Source of the DNA: Pseudoduganella violacea
GTDB taxonomy: Bacteria; Pseudomonadota; Gammaproteobacteria; Burkholderiales; Burkholderiaceae_D
DNA: 64,000 nt
Direction of reading: 5' to 3'
NCBI RefSeq assembly: GCF_014191875.1
Contig: NZ_JACHXD010000006.1
Span: 1 to 64,000, forward strand
Shown piece after piece: positions 1 through 7,927 of this stretch (positions are counted from its first letter, which is position 1; the number at the start of each line of letters is the position of its first letter). The notes beneath the pieces were generated by a model. The model searched no databases and had not been told where the DNA came from. It saw only the letters and a program-made list of their open reading frames with translations. The position numbers were made by a program, and so were the translations under genes.

Positions 1-2
1 AT

Positions 3-527
3 TCAGCATTGGGCAATCTGTCGCCCGCCGTCTATGAACGGAAAATGGCAGTGCGTGAACCTATTGTTGTGTCCGAAATTTCTTGACCACCGCAGCTGGC
101 TCGTAGCGGCACGATCATATTGAGAATCAGTGTAGTTGATCGGTATTTGTTTGCCGTCTTTGCGCAGCGGACGTACGTCGACCTCCAATCCCTTCATATG
201 GGACTCGTGGCCGAACGGCAGACCGTTAGCGATGCTGATGTTCCCGATGCCGAACTTGCGACTGTCTATCGCCTGCCATTCCCGTTCGACGACGAGAATC
301 AGGCTCAGTAACTTAGGATGCGAAAAATGGGCGGCACCGCCCCCCGGTGTGCCATAGACATAATAACCGGCCTCTTCGGGGGCTTGCGGAAGCATGAAGA
401 ATCCCCGTCCATCTTGGGGCTGGAAGATATTTGTCATAGTTGTACCGTCAGGCAATGCGATTGGTTGATAAGTTCCAACCGCCTGAGGTGTTTCCTCCGG
501 CGCCGCCTGCAATCCGCTGTTGTGCAT
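3..527 (-). CDS. Murein endopeptidase (MepA/M74)-like protein, possibly C-terminally altered
   Basis: The 174-residue product carries the block HESHMKGLEVDVRPL (about residues 106-120) followed by YDRAATSQL. This resembles the HxSHxxGxDxD zinc-site region of penicillin-insensitive murein endopeptidases, which cut D-Ala-meso-DAP cross-links. No signal peptide is visible, and an in-frame stop lies 10 codons upstream of the ATG, so the start is constrained. Family members normally end with a second His motif (HxDHxHVR type) after an FNDP-like stretch. Here the tail instead reads HNNRFTHCHFPF and then stops, so the catalytic domain may be incomplete or frameshifted. The stop lies at the window edge and the downstream neighbour is unseen. 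A secreted-toxin or phage-lysis role is possible but unsupported. Confidence 0.5.
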   Translation of the reverse strand: MHNSGLQAAPEETPQAVGTYQPIALPDGTTMTNIFQPQDGRGFFMLPQAPEEAGYYVYGTPGGGAAHFSHPKLLSLILVVEREWQAIDSRKFGIGNISIANGLPFGHESHMKGLEVDVRPLRKDGKQIPINYTDSQYDRAATSQLRWSRNFGHNNRFTHCHFPFIDGGRQIAQC

Positions 528-986
528 ATGTATGCCCCCGAATATTGATGGTCGGAACCAGTATTACCCCTGAAGAGGGAGGCTGGCTTGAGCAGCGTCA
601 AGATCATTGCACAGCGGAAAATTATAAGTTTGCTTGCTTCCTCAAGGCAGCCGAGGTCAAAGGCAGACAGGCGAGGGTACTTTGCCAATCAGCGCAGATG
701 AATTACCGTAGCTTTTCACAGTAGTTGGTAGTAATGACGCGCTTGTTCAATGCATGCGCATTTACCTGCGCATGATGCTCCCGACCTTCGTGCGTACCAG
801 CGAATTGATCCAGAAGCCAGGAGCGCCGCGCCGTTCTTCACTTTCGCAGCCTTAAAATGAGGCATGCCTTTCAAAGGGGTTCTACGCTGTCTTAGAGCGC
901 AAAGCAGGGATTGCTAGTGAAGGTGTTTTTGGTGATCCATGAAAACAGGGATTGCGATTGGCAACGGCATTGGCGCATTTATCAGT
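528..986. other. Intergenic region without a supported gene
   Basis: About 460 bases between the MepA-like gene and hicB. Short open frames occur on both strands, but none has a convincing ribosome site, recognisable family or typical codon use. The base composition is AT-richer than the rest of the window, which fits an accessory or decayed segment. No tRNA, terminator or long repeat was seen. Confidence 0.5.
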
Positions 987-1406
987 TTAGACGATGCTTA
1001 GCTCTAAATGTTTTCCTAGAGCGCTCACCGCCAGCTCAATGCTTTCCAGCTTCGACGTATGGCGCACATCGATAAGCCGATTGACGTTCTGCGGAATGGT
1101 CCCCATCTTGCGAGCCAGTTCCGAAGGTCCGATACCCTGCGCAATCATCTCATTGAGCAGCAAGACTTTTGCCGCAGTGATGGCCGGGATCGGCACCAGA
1201 CGTTCGCCCGATAAGGGCGTGGATGGTGCAGGGATCTGCCGCTTTTGCTCCAGATAGAACTCGATGGAAGAGATCAGCGCATCCTCCGCCATCTCCATCG
1301 CTTCGGCATCGTCATCCCCTTGTGTAACCGCCTCTGGAATGTCTCGGAAAGTGATGACGAAGCCGCCTGCCTTCGGGTCGGGTTCAAATCGCGCCGGGTA
1401 TTTCAT
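987..1406 (-). CDS. hicB: HicB-family antitoxin with C-terminal DNA-binding domain
   Basis: This 139-residue protein has the HicB partial RNase-H-like fold at the N-terminus (MKYPARFEPDPKAGGFVITF, then DIPEAVTQGDDDAEAMEMAEDAL). A helix-turn-helix follows (about residues 80-125: LNEMIAQGIGPSELARKMG, then PQNVNRLID). HicB binds and neutralises HicA and usually represses the shared promoter through this DNA-binding part. It lies directly downstream of hicA on the same strand, 47 bases apart, in the common toxin-first order. The surrounding DNA is AT-richer than the core chromosome, in keeping with mobile toxin-antitoxin loci. Confidence 0.9.
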   Translation of the reverse strand: MKYPARFEPDPKAGGFVITFRDIPEAVTQGDDDAEAMEMAEDALISSIEFYLEQKRQIPAPSTPLSGERLVPIPAITAAKVLLLNEMIAQGIGPSELARKMGTIPQNVNRLIDVRHTSKLESIELAVSALGKHLELSIV

Positions 1407-1453
1407 AACTGCTCCTGCAAAATTTTTTCTGACGTTGGCTGAGCTTTACGAGC

Positions 1454-1630
1454 TTACTTCAGATCGAGTTGTTTCTTAACCGCCTCAACTAAGCCCGTTT
1501 TGAGTTCTTTGGCAGGATGCCTAGGCAGGTGACTCATTCGTCCGTTACAAAAGACTCGCAAATGGTTTGATCTATCCTCGAAGGTCGCACCATGTTGCTT
1601 GAGCCATTTCACAAACTCGCTCTGCTTCAT
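1454..1630 (-). CDS. hicA: HicA-family mRNA interferase toxin
   Basis: The 58-residue product (MKQSEFVKWLKQHGATF, then SNHLRVF) matches the small double-stranded-RNA-binding-fold HicA toxins, which cleave mRNA independently of translation. The presumed catalytic histidine is the H of SNHLRVF; the more usual GSH context is RSNH here. I chose the internal ATG at 1630 rather than an upstream ATG at 1669, because the extra 13 residues do not belong to the family and MKQSEF is the usual beginning. It forms an operon with hicB immediately downstream. Confidence 0.87.
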   Translation of the reverse strand: MKQSEFVKWLKQHGATFEDRSNHLRVFCNGRMSHLPRHPAKELKTGLVEAVKKQLDLK

Positions 1631-1719
1631 CGTAGCTCCGATGGTAGCGATTTGAGAAAGATTAAGCAAGCGTGCTTAATTGCGGGGACTTGGCGGTATC
1701 GGCGCTTGCCGAGGGTAGT

Positions 1720-1920
1720 CTAAGCGGCAGCGGTGTCGGACTGCTCGTCGGCATCGAAGGGCAGCAGCGGGTCCATCCAATCATCGCCAAACAATTCGAT
1801 TGGATGCTGGGTGCGCTCCGACCCATTGCCGCAGGCCAGCGCATCGACCGGGCAGTACTTGTCGCAGCCCCAGCAAATGCGCTCGGGGTGAAGGGGTTTA
1901 ATCGGGAATTTTTTGGCCAT
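1720..1920 (-). CDS. DUF3079 family small cysteine-containing protein
   Basis: The 66-residue product begins MAKKFPIKPLHPERICWGCD and has four cysteines in CWGCDKYC and LACGN, then RTQHPIELFGDDW. This pattern is the DUF3079 family, common in beta- and gammaproteobacteria and of unknown function. The CxxC-x3-C arrangement suggests metal or Fe-S binding, which is inference. It is a single-gene unit with a short purine-rich stretch before the ATG and an Fnr-like palindrome about 80 bases upstream, so oxygen-responsive expression is plausible. Confidence 0.85.
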   Translation of the reverse strand: MAKKFPIKPLHPERICWGCDKYCPVDALACGNGSERTQHPIELFGDDWMDPLLPFDADEQSDTAAA

Positions 1921-1998
1921 TTTGCATCACTCCTCTAGGCTCCCTGGCAGCGGGCGCCTGTCATCCACCATGCTACGTTTCCGCCGGGCATGGAGGAC

Positions 1999-2012
1999 AT
2001 GATCTAGATCAA
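1999..2012 (-). promoter_or_regulatory. Fnr/Anr-like box upstream of the DUF3079 gene
   Basis: The minus strand reads TTGATCTAGATCAT, which matches the Fnr/Anr consensus TTGAT-N4-ATCAA at nine of ten defined positions. It lies 79 bases upstream of the DUF3079 start codon, a distance compatible with class II activation at -41.5 and a short leader. No experimental support is available. The same TGATCTAGATCA core also occurs inside the dispersed repeat at 38.3 kb, so chance or repeat-derived origin cannot be excluded. Confidence 0.45.
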
Positions 2013-2160
2013 TTTTTTGCTAGATGGCCGGGGTAATGCAGGACAACACTGTTGCGCTGTATTTGAATTCAGCGACACCAATCAGCGGACCTCCGGAATT
2101 GCGTGGTGATTGACTGCCTTTGAAAGCGGCGGCACGGGGCCGCCGCTACATTCAGTGCTT

Positions 2161-2940
2161 TCAGCAACCCTGTGCGTTGCATAGCGCAACGATGTTACTG
2201 GTCGTGAAGCGCGCGCCGTTGAAAGTCTGGCCGAAGGCGCCGGTGCAGGTGGTGCTGTCATAGCCATGCACCACCGAATCGACGTGATTGCCTGTGCGGT
2301 AGTCGCGTATCCACGGCCCGCCGCTGGAGCCATACGTCATCGAACAGCCGGTGTTGAGGATGGCCGCGCCACCGCAGGCGGCGCTGGGGCTGAAGCTCTC
2401 CGACGCGCACAGCTGCAAGGTATTGCCGCCGCCCAGATTGCCCGGATAGCCAAGCGCATGCTGGCTTAACACGCTGCCGTAATTCCACGAGCGGCCCAGC
2501 CATCCCGTGTAGTAGGTCACGCCGCGCCCCGCCGCATCGTTCTGCAGGGCGATCAGGCAGACGTCGGACGCCACGTCGCCGTTGTCGATCCAGCTGTTCA
2601 GCACCCGCGCCTGCGACCAGGTGAAGGTGCCATAGGGCGCGCTGCCGCTGTTGTAGGCCGGGGCGAAGGACCAGCCGCCGATCCAGCTCTTGGTGGAGCG
2701 GTTCCAGCAGCAGTGGGCGGCGGTCACGATGATGTTGTTGCCGCTGATGACGGAGGCGCTGCACGAACCGCTGTTGGTGAACAGCTTGCCGATGGCGCGG
2801 GGGGTATTCGAGTTATTCGTTTCCTGATACTGGGTAAAGACATTGGCGGTGCCTGCCCAGCCTTGGCCCGACAGGCTGAGACCAAGAAGAGCGACGATCA
2901 GACGGGAATGCGGGCAACCGGGAATCGCTTGCGTATCCAT
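2161..2940 (-). CDS. Secreted trypsin-like serine protease (S1 family)
   Basis: The product is 259 residues. A signal peptide ends near residue 29 (SLSGQGWAG). The chymotrypsin triad is present: His in VTAAHCC (about residue 73), Asp in SDVCLIAL (about residue 126) and Ser in GSSGGPW (about residue 208). Several cysteine pairs suggest disulfides and an extracellular location. The protein contains only the protease domain, with no PDZ or prepropeptidase domain, so a degradative exoenzyme fits better than a DegP-type chaperone. The small secreted-protein gene upstream (2962-3309) is in the same direction with a 21-base gap and may be co-transcribed. Confidence 0.87.
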   Translation of the reverse strand: MDTQAIPGCPHSRLIVALLGLSLSGQGWAGTANVFTQYQETNNSNTPRAIGKLFTNSGSCSASVISGNNIIVTAAHCCWNRSTKSWIGGWSFAPAYNSGSAPYGTFTWSQARVLNSWIDNGDVASDVCLIALQNDAAGRGVTYYTGWLGRSWNYGSVLSQHALGYPGNLGGGNTLQLCASESFSPSAACGGAAILNTGCSMTYGSSGGPWIRDYRTGNHVDSVVHGYDSTTCTGAFGQTFNGARFTTSNIVALCNAQGC

Positions 2941-2961
2941 TTCAGACCTCCCTTGATGTTG

Positions 2962-3309
2962 TTATTTCTGGTCCTTCCACTCTTCCGGGTGCATCTTGCG
3001 CGCCTCTTCATCGGCCTTGGCATTGGGCTGCCCGCCCTCATGCGACTCGGGCTTGGCCGCCTCCAGCGCCTTTCTTTCGGCCGCCGTCATGGCTTTGCGC
3101 TTTGGTTTGCCGATGGTGGTGTTCCAGTCGAGCGGTTTGGATTTCAGGCGTTCCTCGCGCGTTTGAAAGGATGGCTCATCGAGCCGCTTGGCAGCCTCGG
3201 AATCGCGTTTGATAGTGGCCGTGGCATCCTGCGCCGCTACGCTGACGGCGCCTTGCGCCAGCGCGAAGCCGGATGCCAGCAGGACCGCCCGTTTGACTAG
3301 CTTTGACAT
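2962..3309 (-). CDS. Small secreted, charged hypothetical protein
   Basis: The 115-residue product has a clear signal peptide (MSKLVKRAVLLASGFALAQGAVSVAAQ, cleavage near AAQ-DA). A highly charged, probably disordered mature part rich in Lys, Glu and Ala follows (RKAMTAAERKALEAAK, EEARKMHPEEWKDQK). I do not recognise a domain. It precedes the trypsin-like protease with a 21-base gap on the same strand. It could be an accessory of that protease, such as a chaperone, propeptide or inhibitor, but nothing in the sequence proves this. Confidence 0.7.
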   Translation of the reverse strand: MSKLVKRAVLLASGFALAQGAVSVAAQDATATIKRDSEAAKRLDEPSFQTREERLKSKPLDWNTTIGKPKRKAMTAAERKALEAAKPESHEGGQPNAKADEEARKMHPEEWKDQK

Positions 3310-3436
3310 ACTCGCCTCCTGATCGATTGAGTGAACAATATGCCGATTGTGCTGAGGTCAAGATTGGAGGCCGCGCCGGCGTGGCGCTTCCTCTGGTTTC
3401 AGCGTAGGGCCTGGGCGCGGCAATTTCAAATCCTCT

Positions 3437-4306
3437 TTAGCTAGCCTCGGCGGGCGAATAACCGAACAGCCTCTTGAATTCGCGGCTGAACTGCGATGCG
3501 CTGGCGTAGCCGACCGCGAAGGCCGCCTGCGCCACCGGGCTGTCCTGCCTGGCAATCAGTTCATGGGCCTTATGCAGGCGCACGGCCTTTAGGTATTGAA
3601 TGGGCGAGTGTCCGGTCAGTGCCTTGAACGCCTTGTGAAAACTGGACGTGCTCATCGCCGCTTCTTTCGCCAGCGCGTCGACGCTAAGCGGCTCCGCATA
3701 GCGTGTACGCAAGTGTTCGCAGGCGAGGAAGATGGGCCCGCGTCGCCCATGCCAGCTGGCGAGCGAGCGCAGGCAGTCCCCTCCCGCCCCCTGCAGCACG
3801 CGGTAGTGCAGCTCGCGCAGCAGTTGTGGCCCCAGTACGGCCAGCTCTTCGTTCGACCCCAGGCTGGCCAGCAGCCGTTCCAGGACGTCGCGCAACGTTT
3901 CATCCAGGTCGACCACGGCCATGCCGCGGGATGGCAGTTCAACCGAGGGGGCAAGCGTGGCCTGCATTTTGGCGAGCAGGTCGAATACCAGTCCCATATC
4001 GATTTCGACGGCGAGGGCCAGCATGGGTTCCCCTTCCGTCACGATGGTGTCGCAATAAAAGGGCAGGGGCACCGAGACGATCAGATATTGCCCGGGTTGA
4101 TAGTGGAAGACTTCGCTGCCGAGAAAGCCGCGCTTCAAGCCCTGGGCCATGAGCACAATGGTGGGGCTTTGCAGCACCGCGCTGGGCGGCCGCGTGCTGT
4201 TGGCGCGCATCAGCGTTACGCCGGGCAGGCGCGTGCCGGTATCTCCCTCCTGCGGCGCCAGGGCCAGCAGACGCCGTACAATTGCCTGATCGCTTGCCGA
4301 TGTCAT
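3437..4306 (-). CDS. AraC-family transcriptional regulator with AraC_N cupin-like domain
   Basis: The 289-residue protein has an N-terminal ligand domain of the AraC_N type (about residues 20-170; it includes HYQPGQYLIVSVPLPF). A C-terminal double helix-turn-helix follows (about 195-285, with LSVDALAKEAAMSTSSFHKAF, HSPIQYLKAVRLHKAHELI and VGYASASQFSREFKRLFG). Close relatives typically regulate neighbouring oxidoreductases. It is the last gene of a three-gene minus-strand set with a quinone oxidoreductase and a PfpI/DJ-1 protein, separated by only 16 and 13 bases, so it probably autoregulates that set, perhaps in response to reactive electrophiles (inference). Confidence 0.87.
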   Translation of the reverse strand: MTSASDQAIVRRLLALAPQEGDTGTRLPGVTLMRANSTRPPSAVLQSPTIVLMAQGLKRGFLGSEVFHYQPGQYLIVSVPLPFYCDTIVTEGEPMLALAVEIDMGLVFDLLAKMQATLAPSVELPSRGMAVVDLDETLRDVLERLLASLGSNEELAVLGPQLLRELHYRVLQGAGGDCLRSLASWHGRRGPIFLACEHLRTRYAEPLSVDALAKEAAMSTSSFHKAFKALTGHSPIQYLKAVRLHKAHELIARQDSPVAQAAFAVGYASASQFSREFKRLFGYSPAEAS

Positions 4307-4322
4307 CTCTGCGTTTCCCCCT

Positions 4323-5330
4323 TTATGCGGCGCTGGCCGTCATCGTCAGCACGATCTTACCAATATGCTGGCCGGAATCCATCAACGCATGCGCTTGCCC
4401 GGCCTCGGCCAGCGGGAAGCGGCGATAAACCAGCGGCTTGAGCGCGCCTGCTTTGAGCAAGGGCCAGACATTGCGGCGCAACTCGTCCAGCAGCGCCGCC
4501 TTCTCATTGGCCGTGCGCGAGCGCAGCGTGGAGCCGATGTGCGTCAGGCGCTTGCTCAGCATGGGAAACAGGTCCAGTTCCCTTGCCGGTCCCGCGATCA
4601 CGCCGATCTGCACAATGCGGCCATTCATCGCAGCGGCGGCGTAGTTGCGCGCCACATAGTCGCCGGCGATGATGTCGAGGATGATATCCACGCCCCGGCC
4701 ATCCGTCGCATCCCGGCTGGCCGCCACAAAATCCTCGTCGCGGTATAGCACGGCCACGTCCGCGCCCAGCGCCAGACTGGCTTCGCGCTGCTCGGGCGTG
4801 CTGACGGTGGTGATGATTTTCGCCGCGCCGAAAGCCTTGGCCAGCATGGTGGCCGTGGTGCCGATGCCCGATGCGCCGCCGTGAATCAGGATGTTGTCGC
4901 CGCGCCGGAATTGGCCGCGTTGGAACATATTGGTCCATACGGTCATAAAGGTTTCCAGCAGCGCGGCGCCTTCGCTTGGCGTCAACCCTTCCGGCAGCGG
5001 CGTGACGGTGCGCGCATCGGCCACGCTGTATTCGGCATAGCCGCCGCCCGGAATCAGGGCCACCACCTGGTCGCCCGGCTGGATATGTTCCACCTGCGCG
5101 CCCACGGCCGCCACGACACCTGCCACTTCGAGGCCCGGGATATCGGAAGCGCCAGGCGGCGGATCGTATAAACCTTTGCGTTGCATCACGTCCGGCCCAT
5201 TGATGCCGGCCGCCAGGTGGCGGATCAGGACTTCGTTTGCGCTTGGCCGCGGCACAGGGCGCTGCACCACCCGCAGCACTTCAGGGCCGCCGGCGCCGGC
5301 GAATTCGATGGCGTTCATCGTGGTTTGCAT
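4323..5330 (-). CDS. NAD(P)H-quinone oxidoreductase (zinc-independent MDR, PIG3-like)
   Basis: The 335-residue product is a medium-chain dehydrogenase/reductase of the quinone oxidoreductase branch. The N-terminal catalytic domain has NGPDVMQRKGLYDPPPGAS and GLEVAGVV. The Rossmann domain has the nucleotide-binding HGGASGIGTTA (about residue 150) and GADVAVLYRDEDF. The zinc ligands of alcohol dehydrogenases are absent. Family members reduce quinones or enals using NADPH in the cytosol. It sits between a DJ-1/PfpI protein and an AraC regulator in one operon, which points to electrophile or aldehyde stress. Confidence 0.9.
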   Translation of the reverse strand: MQTTMNAIEFAGAGGPEVLRVVQRPVPRPSANEVLIRHLAAGINGPDVMQRKGLYDPPPGASDIPGLEVAGVVAAVGAQVEHIQPGDQVVALIPGGGYAEYSVADARTVTPLPEGLTPSEGAALLETFMTVWTNMFQRGQFRRGDNILIHGGASGIGTTATMLAKAFGAAKIITTVSTPEQREASLALGADVAVLYRDEDFVAASRDATDGRGVDIILDIIAGDYVARNYAAAAMNGRIVQIGVIAGPARELDLFPMLSKRLTHIGSTLRSRTANEKAALLDELRRNVWPLLKAGALKPLVYRRFPLAEAGQAHALMDSGQHIGKIVLTMTASAA

Positions 5331-5343
5331 AAGCCATCCTCCT

Positions 5344-6036
5344 TTAGCGCGCGGCCAGTTCCTGTACCAGCAACCGGGCGACGGCCGCGCCGGATGCCGG
5401 ATTCTGCCCGGTGATGAGGCGCTGGTCGGAAACCGCGAAGGGCTGCCATGGCTGCTGCGCTTTCTGGAAGTGGGCGCGGCGGCGCACCAGCTCGTCCTCG
5501 GTCAGGAAAGGCACGAACTTATCCAGCTCGGCCTGGCGCTCTTCCTCGTTGGTGAAAGCGGTGACTTGCTTGCCTTCGACCAGCAGCGAACCATCGGAGA
5601 GTTTGATGTTCAGCAGTCCCGCCGCGCCATGGCAGACGGAGGCGATATAGCCGCCCGCCTCATAGATTTCGCGGCTCAAGCGCTGGAAATCCTGATTGTC
5701 CGGGAAGTCCCACATCACGCCATGGCCGCCGACGAAGTAAATGGCCGCGTAGTCGGTGGTGTTCACGTCGGCCGGCTTCAAGGTGGCGCCCAGGCGGTTC
5801 ATGAAATCGCGCTTGCCATACCATTCCCAATCGATAGGCTCGGCCAGTGCCAGGCTGTGGGGATCGATGGGCGTGTAGCCGCCGTGCGGGGTCAGGTAAT
5901 CGACCTCGTAGCCGGCCTGCTGCACCACATCGACGAAGTGAACCGCTTCGCCCAGCCATATGCCGGTGGCGCGCTGCAGGTTCGGATATTTTTCGGTGGC
6001 CGTCAGGACCACGAGGATTTTCTTGGGCATGATCAC
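5344..6036 (-). CDS. DJ-1/PfpI superfamily type 1 glutamine amidotransferase-domain protein (Hsp31-like)
   Basis: The 230-residue protein starts MIMPKKILVVLTATEKYP and has the nucleophile elbow ASVCHGAAGLLN with the reactive cysteine (about residue 135). The preceding YFVGGHGVMWDF and a conserved Glu (LGEAVHF) fit a class I glutamine amidotransferase-like fold of the Hsp31/YhbO type. Such proteins are glyoxalases, deglycases or chaperones. Codon 3 is also ATG, so the start could be 6036 or 6030. It is the first gene of the operon with the quinone oxidoreductase and AraC regulator. Confidence 0.87.
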   Translation of the reverse strand: MIMPKKILVVLTATEKYPNLQRATGIWLGEAVHFVDVVQQAGYEVDYLTPHGGYTPIDPHSLALAEPIDWEWYGKRDFMNRLGATLKPADVNTTDYAAIYFVGGHGVMWDFPDNQDFQRLSREIYEAGGYIASVCHGAAGLLNIKLSDGSLLVEGKQVTAFTNEEERQAELDKFVPFLTEDELVRRRAHFQKAQQPWQPFAVSDQRLITGQNPASGAAVARLLVQELAAR

Positions 6037-6232
6037 ATTCCTTTGCTGGAGAGCGGCGTTGTTTGCCGCACCTGAATTAGACCGCGTCCGGCCTCCCAGG
6101 GTAAATGCCTGAAAGTCGAATTGACATGCCTAAAACTGTCATCCCATGGCCGGATCGGGCAAGGCTCTGGGTGGAGGCGGTGAACATGACCGCCCCATGG
6201 TAAAGTAGACTTCGTTTCTGCATTCCGGCCAG

Positions 6233-7078
6233 GTGACTTTTGTGTTGAAACATACGATTGCCCTGCTGATGGTGGCATCCTGCGCTTGGGCTGGCGCGCA
6301 GGAAGCGGCGCGTCCCATCCCGGCTTATAACACCTATCTGGTGGCGCCATACTCCATCGATGCGGCGCGCGGCTTGGCGCGCGCGCTGGCCACGCGCCTG
6401 AATGCCGAGCTGCCGCCGGAATATCAGCTGGAATACCGGCCGATACCGCGTACCCGGCTGCACGCCGCCGAGTTGAGCAAGGATGAACGTTTCGAAGGCG
6501 TGGTCCTGTTCATCGCCCCGCGTTTTGTCGGCGACCCGTATATGACGCGTTATCTCTGGTCCAAACCCCTTTTTGTCGACTGCAATCTGCTGATCTCGGG
6601 GCGCATGCAGCCGATCGAGTATGAGGGCGCGGCTTCGCTGGTGGGGCGCCGCTTTGCCGGCGTGCGCGGCTACCGCTATGAGCTGATCGACCAGATGGCG
6701 GTGACGCGCCGCCTGCAGCGCGAGGATAGCCAGGATGAGTTGAGCGGCTTGCAGAAAGTGGGTCTGGGGCGGGCCGATTTCACCGTCGTGCCATATACGA
6801 TCTATGCCCATGCCGCGGCCGACAAGGAGCTGGGCAGCCTGCTGCACGTGGCCAGCAGGGCGCACCAGTGCTTCACGCGCCGCATCCTGATCGGCAAGGC
6901 CACTCCTCCCGGCCTGCTGAAGGCGATCAACCAGGCCATCGATACCATGGCGGCGGACGAGCATTGGCGCGCGCTGCTTGGCAGCTATCATCTTGATCTG
7001 GACGTGCTGGCGCAATGGACGGCGCATCCGCCGGCCGATGGCCAGGTGGTCGAGGTGCGCGGCAACGCGGTGCGCTAG
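6233..7078 (+). CDS. Periplasmic solute-binding-protein-like (SBP_bac_3 type) protein
   Basis: The 281-residue product has a signal peptide (VLKHTIALLMVASCAWAGA, cleavage near GAQ-EA). A bilobal binding-protein-like body follows: VGRRFAGVRGYRY at about residue 135, then GLGRADFTVVPYTIYAH and a C-terminal INQAIDTMAADEHWRALLGSYHLD. No ABC permease or ATPase is adjacent, which is typical of orphan family-3-like proteins in these bacteria. Both GTG (6233) and TTG (6245) are possible starts; TTG gives a more typical signal peptide. A second orphan of this kind lies at 28.6 kb. Confidence 0.7.
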   Translation: MTFVLKHTIALLMVASCAWAGAQEAARPIPAYNTYLVAPYSIDAARGLARALATRLNAELPPEYQLEYRPIPRTRLHAAELSKDERFEGVVLFIAPRFVGDPYMTRYLWSKPLFVDCNLLISGRMQPIEYEGAASLVGRRFAGVRGYRYELIDQMAVTRRLQREDSQDELSGLQKVGLGRADFTVVPYTIYAHAAADKELGSLLHVASRAHQCFTRRILIGKATPPGLLKAINQAIDTMAADEHWRALLGSYHLDLDVLAQWTAHPPADGQVVEVRGNAVR

Positions 7079-7171
7079 CCGGGCCAGACCAGCGCTTCTT
7101 AATGATTCCTTTAGAAACGGCGCGCCAGCAGGCGTACCATCGCGTCATCCAAATGACAACGGAGGTATGCG

Positions 7172-7591
7172 GTGAAAGCTCTATCAAGTCTGATTTTATC
7201 GGCGGCCTGTCTGTTCAGCACCGCCGCCGGCGCCGCCAACGCGCCTGAAGTCGATGACGCGCAGAAGGCGGCCCAGAGCTGGCTGGCGGTGGCCGATCCC
7301 GGCAACTACGCCAGCACCTGGGACGGAGCGGCCAAGCTGTTCCAGCATGGCGTATCGAAGGAAGAGTGGGTCAAGGCGCTGTCTTCCCTGCGCCCCACCC
7401 TGGGCCACGTGAATTCGCGCAAGCTCAAGTCGGGCCAGTATTCCAAGTCCCTGCCTGGTCTGCCTGACGGCGATTATGTGATCGTGCAGTACGACACCGA
7501 GTTCGAGAAGAAAGCCAAGTCCATCGAAACCGTGACCCTGCTGCGCGAAGCCGACGGCGCATGGCGCGTGGCCGGCTATTTTATCAACTGA
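7172..7591 (+). CDS. DUF4019 family secreted protein
   Basis: The 139-residue product has a signal peptide (MKALSSLILSAACLFSTAAG, cleavage near GAA-NA). The DUF4019 domain follows: AAQSWLAVADPGNYASTWDGAAKLF, then YVIVQYDTEFEKKAKSIETVTLL and a C-terminal DGAWRVAGYFIN. The fold is thought to be cystatin/NTF2-like and its function is unknown. The gene starts GTG (7172) after ACGGAGGT. It appears monocistronic and converges on the SMR pump gene, with stops two bases apart. Confidence 0.85.
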   Translation: MKALSSLILSAACLFSTAAGAANAPEVDDAQKAAQSWLAVADPGNYASTWDGAAKLFQHGVSKEEWVKALSSLRPTLGHVNSRKLKSGQYSKSLPGLPDGDYVIVQYDTEFEKKAKSIETVTLLREADGAWRVAGYFIN

Positions 7592-7592
7592 G

Positions 7593-7925
7593 TCAGTGGC
7601 TGGCCGTTTTCGAAAACAGGTTGATGACGGCCACGCCCGCGACAATCAGGGCCATGCCCAGCAAGGCCGGCAAGTCCAGGCGCTGGCCGTGCACCAGCCA
7701 CGCCACCAGGCCAATCAGCACCGTGCCGACGCCGGACCAGATGGCGTAGGCGATACCCACCGGCATGCTGTTCAATGTCAGCGAGAGGAAGTAGAAGGCG
7801 GTGGCGTAACCCGCCACCACCAGCGCCGTGGGCCAGGGATTGCTGAAGCCCGCGCTGCTCTTCAAGGCGGAGGTGGCGATCACTTCGGCCACGATCGCGA
7901 GCGCAAGATACAACCATTTCTGCAT
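7593..7925 (-). CDS. Small multidrug resistance (SMR) family efflux protein
   Basis: The 110-residue, four-helix protein begins [22 protein letters not shown], with the essential membrane glutamate (E14) in the AEV context. It continues with [13 protein letters not shown] and [22 protein letters not shown], all hallmarks of EmrE/QacE-type antiporters. These dimeric inner-membrane proteins exchange protons for quaternary ammonium compounds or guanidinium. The single AIWSGVG variant does not separate Gdx from Qac subtypes with certainty. It lies 2 bases from the end of the beta-propeller gene upstream on the same strand, so co-transcription is possible. Confidence 0.92.
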   Translation of the reverse strand: MQKWLYLALAIVAEVIATSALKSSAGFSNPWPTALVVAGYATAFYFLSLTLNSMPVGIAYAIWSGVGTVLIGLVAWLVHGQRLDLPALLGMALIVAGVAVINLFSKTASH

Positions 7926-7927
7926 GC

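Noticed and set aside
440-724. 94-codon plus-strand open frame near the left edge
   Set aside because: Partly antisense to the endopeptidase-like gene, no ribosome site, no family resemblance.
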